Shown piece by piece: positions 6,504 to 9,870 of a DNA stretch of 9,870 nt. Within the stretch, counting starts at the first letter, position 1, and every line of letters starts with the position of its first letter. The notes below the pieces were generated by a model. It was not told the origin of the DNA. It worked only from the letters and a program-made list of their open reading frames with translations, and searched no databases. The DNA is taken from positions 1-9,870 of the forward strand of contig RFTO01000032.1 in the NCBI GenBank assembly GCA_009923375.1, written 5' to 3'. This DNA comes from Actinomycetota bacterium (GTDB lineage: Bacteria > Actinomycetota > Actinomycetes > S36-B12 > UBA5976). Made by a program: the position numbers and the translations under genes.

Positions 6504-7957
6504 GGGCTAACCCTGCCGAATTCCCCGATGAGTTGCTCGGCGACACGCTCCAAGCCAATCCCTCGGGATGCCTTGACTAGGACGACATCCCCTGGATTCG
6601 CATGCTCGATGATGAGGTTGACCGCAGTCAACCAGTCATCCGCCATATCTGCCTGGACGCGTACATTTCCGCCAGCAGAAACGGCCACATCACTGTCATC
6701 CAAGTAGCCACGGACAAGGTGCTCGCGGAAACTTCCCACCGCAACCAAGTGCGCCACGCCGAGTTGCCGGGCGAGGGCACCGATGCGCAGATGCGCCTGC
6801 TCCGTGAACTCACCTAACTCCAACATGTCGCCTAGCACCGCAAGATGCGCAGAGCCACTATCCCCCATGGATGTCAGCGCATGCAGCGCCGCAGTCATGG
6901 ATTCCGGGTTGGCGTTGTAGGCATCGTTGACAACGGTGATGCCGTCGGCAGTGGAAACGACTTCCATCCGCCAACGGCTTCGTATAGTCGCCGAAGATAG
7001 AGCGGCAGCGATGGATTCAGCACTCATGCCGGCCGCGCGTGCCACTGCGGATGCAGCTAAGGCGTTCATCACTTGGTGCTCACCTGCTACCGCGAGTTCA
7101 ACGGGTTGCGGGGCGCAGTCACGCATGCACAACATGAATCTCGCACGCGCCTGCGCGTCCAGACAGACTGCTTCAGCACGGATATCCGCGTTCTCCCCAC
7201 GACCGAAACCAATGACCCTGCTGGGGGCCAGATGCGCCATCTTGCTGACCAATGAATCGTCAAGATTCAGAATCGCGATGGCATCGCGGGTAGCAAACTG
7301 AATGATTTCCGACTTTGCTTCAGCAATATCGCTCACACTGCCAACCTCACCCACATGGGCGCTACCAACATTTAGGACGACACTGACATCAGGTGCCGCG
7401 ATCGAACACAAACGCTGGATGTGCCCCAGTCCGCGCATGCCCATCTCAAGTACGAGCACATCGGTGACCTCATCCGCCTGAAGCACCGTGGCAGGTAACC
7501 CAACATCGTTATTGAACGACCCAACCGGTGCCACAACGTTCATCTGTGTCGACAGAACAGCTGCGACGAGATCTTTAGTACTCGTCTTACCCGATGAGCC
7601 TGTGATGCCGATAACTCGCAGCCCATGGTCACCTCGAAGCCGTAACACATGCTCGGCCGCGAGTGCGGCATAGGCAGCGAGAGTGTCGGCGACAATCAGG
7701 CATGGGAGTCCAGGGAGACGATCGGAGACCACCACCAAGGCGGCGCCGGCAGCAACCGCTTGCGCCGCGAAGGCACGGCCATCGTGATTCTCACCGGTGA
7801 GCGCGAAGAACACATCACCAGCAACGACCCCGCGTGAATCGGTGCTGACACCGCATAAGGACAGGTCTTCCGCGGCATCGACCAGCTGCCCGTTAACAAT
7901 CCGAGCTAACTGCCCGGATGTCCACCGCGTAGACCGAGCGACGCTGCCTGCATCCAT
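6500..7957 (-). CDS. murF: UDP-MurNAc-tripeptide--D-alanyl-D-alanine ligase MurF
   Basis: Complete gene, 485 aa from the chosen start. MurF adds the D-Ala-D-Ala dipeptide to UDP-MurNAc-tripeptide using ATP, the last cytoplasmic step before MraY. Motifs, numbered from this start: STDSRGVVAGDVFFALTGE (38-56, UDP-binding domain), P-loop ITGSSGKTST (118-127), FNNDVGLPAT (148-157), VLEMGMRG (169-176), K215 in AEAKSEI as probable carbamylated lysine, GEHQVMNALAA (292-302), NDAYNANPESM (344-354), LGDMLELG (375-382) and VKASRGIGLE (461-470). All expected motifs are present, making this the least divergent ligase of the set. The frame extends up to an ATG at 7996, which would overlap murE by 40 bases. 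ATG at 7957 is preferred because it shares one base with the murE stop, as at sister junctions. Confidence 0.95.
   Translation of the reverse strand: MDAGSVARSTRWTSGQLARIVNGQLVDAAEDLSLCGVSTDSRGVVAGDVFFALTGENHDGRAFAAQAVAAGAALVVVSDRLPGLPCLIVADTLAAYAALAAEHVLRLRGDHGLRVIGITGSSGKTSTKDLVAAVLSTQMNVVAPVGSFNNDVGLPATVLQADEVTDVLVLEMGMRGLGHIQRLCSIAAPDVSVVLNVGSAHVGEVGSVSDIAEAKSEIIQFATRDAIAILNLDDSLVSKMAHLAPSRVIGFGRGENADIRAEAVCLDAQARARFMLCMRDCAPQPVELAVAGEHQVMNALAASAVARAAGMSAESIAAALSSATIRSRWRMEVVSTADGITVVNDAYNANPESMTAALHALTSMGDSGSAHLAVLGDMLELGEFTEQAHLRIGALARQLGVAHLVAVGSFREHLVRGYLDDSDVAVSAGGNVRVQADMADDWLTAVNLIIEHANPGDVVLVKASRGIGLERVAEQLIGEFGRVSP
6511..6514 (-). promoter_or_regulatory. Ribosome binding site of mraY (AGGG)
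   Basis: The minus strand reads GCAGGG, seven bases before the GTG start of mraY at 6503. It lies within the murF coding region and supports the GTG start at the GTGA overlap. Confidence 0.55.
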
Positions 7958-7960
7958 CAG
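7954..7960 (-). promoter_or_regulatory. murE/murF coupling junction, CTGATGG
   Basis: The murE stop TGA (7959-7957) and preferred murF start ATG (7957-7955) share one base within CTGATGG on the minus strand. Another in-frame-shifted ATG follows at 7953 but is out of frame with murF. Only a weak GGGG lies upstream, which points to re-initiation (inference). Confidence 0.65.
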
Positions 7961-9531
7961 CGGGCACGCCCCGGTTCGATCCACGTCGTCAGACAAGCAC
8001 GGGCGACATCCCGATCATCAAAGGGCAGAACAACATCGCCGATGTGTTGTCCCGTCTCAGCACCTTTTCCAAGAACGGCGACAGTGTCATCAGGGGCCGC
8101 CAAGGCGATAGCGAAGGCGACAGCCTCACTCCGGTCACCAATCTCATGAACTTCAACCGGTGTGACGCCCGCCGCTATCAAGGTGTCGATGTCGGCGCGC
8201 ACAGCGGCGCGGATCACAGCAGGGGCTTCAGAGCGAGGGTTGTCATCTGTGATGACGATGACATCAACGCCGGCCTTTAATGCGGCCATGCCCATATGCG
8301 GGCGCTTGAGAACATCGCGATCACCGCCGGCGCCCAGGACCGCGATGAGAGTGCCCTGCGTTTGAGTGCGCAGCGCTTCGAGTACCCGTTCAACCGAATC
8401 GGGACTGTGCGCGTAATCGATAACCGTCAACGGCTGCCCCACAGTGCTGACAACTTCCATCCGACCAGGAACCTGGCTGACCGCGGACATCGCCGCTATC
8501 ACCGATTCGCGTGGCACACCTTGCAAGATCAAAGCGGCGAACGTGCCGGTTGCGTTAACTGCGTTGAACTCACCGGGACTGTTGAAGGCAAAGGTGGTGC
8601 TCATGCCCCCGTGCTCGACGGTGCACGTGCCGGCGCCGAATCCTGTCATTCGGTAATCCCCCTGCGTGGCGCCGTATGTAACCACCGACCGACCTTGCTC
8701 CCGCAACGACTGGGCGAGTCTCTGCCCCCAAGGCTCGTCCACGCACACAAGCGCCTGCCGACTATGACTCTGGGTGAAGAGGATCGTCTTCGCCTCGAAG
8801 TAATCCTGCATGTCGGCGTGGAAGTCGAGGTGGTCGTGGGACAAGTTTGTAAATATGGCGAGGTCGACGCAGAAACCATCCACACGACCCAACGTCAGAG
8901 CATGGCTTGAGATTTCCAAAGCGACGTTCGCCACCTTGCGCTGTCTCAAAGTTTCCAGGCACGCATGCAGCACTGGCGCTTCCGGTGTTGTGAAACCTGT
9001 GGCCGTGTTCTCCACTGCGGCGCCGCTGTAAACACGCACCCCAAGCGTTCCGATACATGCCGCTGGAGCCGCAGACAACGCCGACCAGGTGGCTACGAGG
9101 AAATGGGTCATGCTGGTTTTGCCATTGGTTCCCGTCACACCAACGGTGTAAAGGCTCTCGCCTGGGCGGTCGTAGAACCACGCCGAAAGCGGCCCCACCC
9201 AAGTCGTCGCGCCGACCACTGCGATAACAGGAATGTCAACATTCATATGTGAAAGAAGTTCAGCGCCGATTTCATCGGCGACCACGCCTGCACACCCGCG
9301 CTCAACTGCCTGCTGCCAGTGTTGAGCGCCATGATGTGTCAGTCCCTGAACTGCAATCCATAGATCACCTGGCATCACCAGCCGTGAATCCAAGGCGACA
9401 CCTGTGAGTACCGCAGTCGCATCACCTTGGATGTTGACCGAAGCGCCTGATGCACGAAGGAAGTCAGCCACCTGCGCAAATTCCTTTTGCGGCGCAAGCG
9501 GAGGTCTGATCTGCAGAGTTGACGTCACCAT
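7957..9531 (-). CDS. murE: UDP-MurNAc-L-Ala-D-Glu--2,6-diaminopimelate ligase MurE
   Basis: Complete gene, 524 aa, typical of actinobacterial MurE. It adds the third amino acid of the stem peptide. Motifs: LDSRLVMPGDLWIAVQG (47-63), P-loop GVTGTNGKTSM (131-141), FTTPEAP (180-186), TNLSHDHLDFH (228-238), K248 in FEAKTILF as probable carbamylated lysine, VPGRMEVV (354-361), DYAHSPDSV (372-380), GAGGDRDVLKRP (400-411) and DNPRSE (430-435). The DNPR signature marks meso-diaminopimelate as substrate rather than lysine. The late motif is GKGAETGQ (488-495) where GKGHE is usual; the glutamate that contacts diaminopimelate is kept. ATG at 9531 overlaps ftsI by seven bases; the next codon, GTG at 9528, would give a four-base GTGA overlap and is an equally plausible start. 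No strong Shine-Dalgarno sequence is seen. Confidence 0.96.
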   Translation of the reverse strand: MVTSTLQIRPPLAPQKEFAQVADFLRASGASVNIQGDATAVLTGVALDSRLVMPGDLWIAVQGLTHHGAQHWQQAVERGCAGVVADEIGAELLSHMNVDIPVIAVVGATTWVGPLSAWFYDRPGESLYTVGVTGTNGKTSMTHFLVATWSALSAAPAACIGTLGVRVYSGAAVENTATGFTTPEAPVLHACLETLRQRKVANVALEISSHALTLGRVDGFCVDLAIFTNLSHDHLDFHADMQDYFEAKTILFTQSHSRQALVCVDEPWGQRLAQSLREQGRSVVTYGATQGDYRMTGFGAGTCTVEHGGMSTTFAFNSPGEFNAVNATGTFAALILQGVPRESVIAAMSAVSQVPGRMEVVSTVGQPLTVIDYAHSPDSVERVLEALRTQTQGTLIAVLGAGGDRDVLKRPHMGMAALKAGVDVIVITDDNPRSEAPAVIRAAVRADIDTLIAAGVTPVEVHEIGDRSEAVAFAIALAAPDDTVAVLGKGAETGQHIGDVVLPFDDRDVARACLTTWIEPGRAR

Positions 9532-9870
9532 AACAACGGAATCTTCGCAGCCACAGCGGTCGAAGGGCGAATCTGACGGTTCTGAATTGCGAATTTGGTG
9601 ACAGCTGCGAACACAGGCGCAGCAATTTCGCCACCGAAGTGGCTGCCATGGGGATTGTTGATTGTCACCGCCACGACCAGTCGTGGCGCCTCCGCCGGCA
9701 CCATACCGACGAAGGAAGACACGTAACCGCTGTAGCCGTGCAACTTCGAGTCGTAACGGCTGGCGGTACCAGTCTTTCCGGCGACGCGGTAGCCCACGAT
9801 TTCTGCTTTGCCACCAGTGCCGCTTTGCACCACTGTCTCGAGCATCTGACGCAATGTGCGGGCCGTGGAC
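9525..9870 (-). CDS. ftsI: Septal transpeptidase FtsI (PBP3), C-terminal part, cut by window edge
   Basis: The open frame enters from the window edge and ends at TGA 9527-9525, giving 114 visible residues. FtsI is the class B penicillin-binding protein that cross-links septal peptidoglycan with FtsW. The fragment holds the end of the transpeptidase domain: STARTLRQMLETVV, then VAGKTGTA with the KTG box near 9778-9762, then YVSSFVGMVPAEAPRLVVAV and GGEIAAPVF, the usual closing strands and helix. The protein ends about 30 residues after APVF, without a long tail. The SxxK and SxN motifs lie outside the window. A TTG at 9854 could look like a start, but the frame is open above it and the family requires several hundred more residues. 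The position just before murE is the conserved one for ftsI. Confidence 0.93.
   Translation of the reverse strand, partial: STARTLRQMLETVVQSGTGGKAEIVGYRVAGKTGTASRYDSKLHGYSGYVSSFVGMVPAEAPRLVVAVTINNPHGSHFGGEIAAPVFAAVTKFAIQNRQIRPSTAVAAKIPLLW

Noticed and set aside
7958..7996. Upstream ATG for murF giving 13 extra residues
   Set aside because: It would overlap murE by 40 bases; the extra residues have no family match, and the ATG at 7957 fits the TGATG pattern.
8296..8910. Plus-strand open frame of 204 codons
   Set aside because: It is antisense to the conserved core of murE and has no family motif or ribosome binding site that I can see.
9525..9854. A separate small gene starting at TTG 9854
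   Set aside because: The frame stays open to the window edge and contains the KTGTA box of penicillin-binding proteins, so it is the end of ftsI.

Overview
The window is one uninterrupted piece of a division and cell wall (dcw) gene cluster. All genes lie on the minus strand, so in transcription order they run from high to low coordinates: ftsI (3' end only), murE, murF, mraY, murD, ftsW, murG, murC, ftsQ (5' end only). Seven genes are complete and two are cut by the window edges. I see no RNA gene, mobile element, long repeat, CRISPR array or gene-free stretch. The coding regions overlap at all eight junctions, so there is no intergenic DNA in 9.87 kb.

The gene order, with ftsQ directly after murC and no ddl gene between them, is the arrangement known from Actinomycetota. 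G+C looks moderate, near 57-58% from partial counting. MurE carries the DNPR signature of meso-diaminopimelate-adding enzymes, so the peptidoglycan is probably of the meso-DAP type. I cannot place the organism more finely. Several normally invariant motif residues are altered, which suggests a divergent, perhaps uncultured, actinobacterial lineage.

Region by region: 9525-9870 is the end of the septal transpeptidase FtsI. From 9531 down to 5436 come MurE, MurF and MraY, which finish the UDP-MurNAc-pentapeptide and attach it to the lipid carrier (lipid I). From 5436 to 274 come MurD (an early, D-Glu-adding step), FtsW (septal glycan polymerase), MurG (lipid I to lipid II) and MurC (first amino acid on UDP-MurNAc). 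From 274 to 1 is the start of FtsQ, the membrane scaffold of the divisome. Together they make lipid II and use it at the septum.

The most notable non-routine observations are a shared heptamer CTGATGG (stop and start codons overlapping by one base) at five of the eight junctions, and departures from family motifs in MurG (loss of the HExN loop), MurC, MurD, MurE, MraY and FtsW. I do not see a previously undescribed system; this is a housekeeping locus with unusual sequence details.
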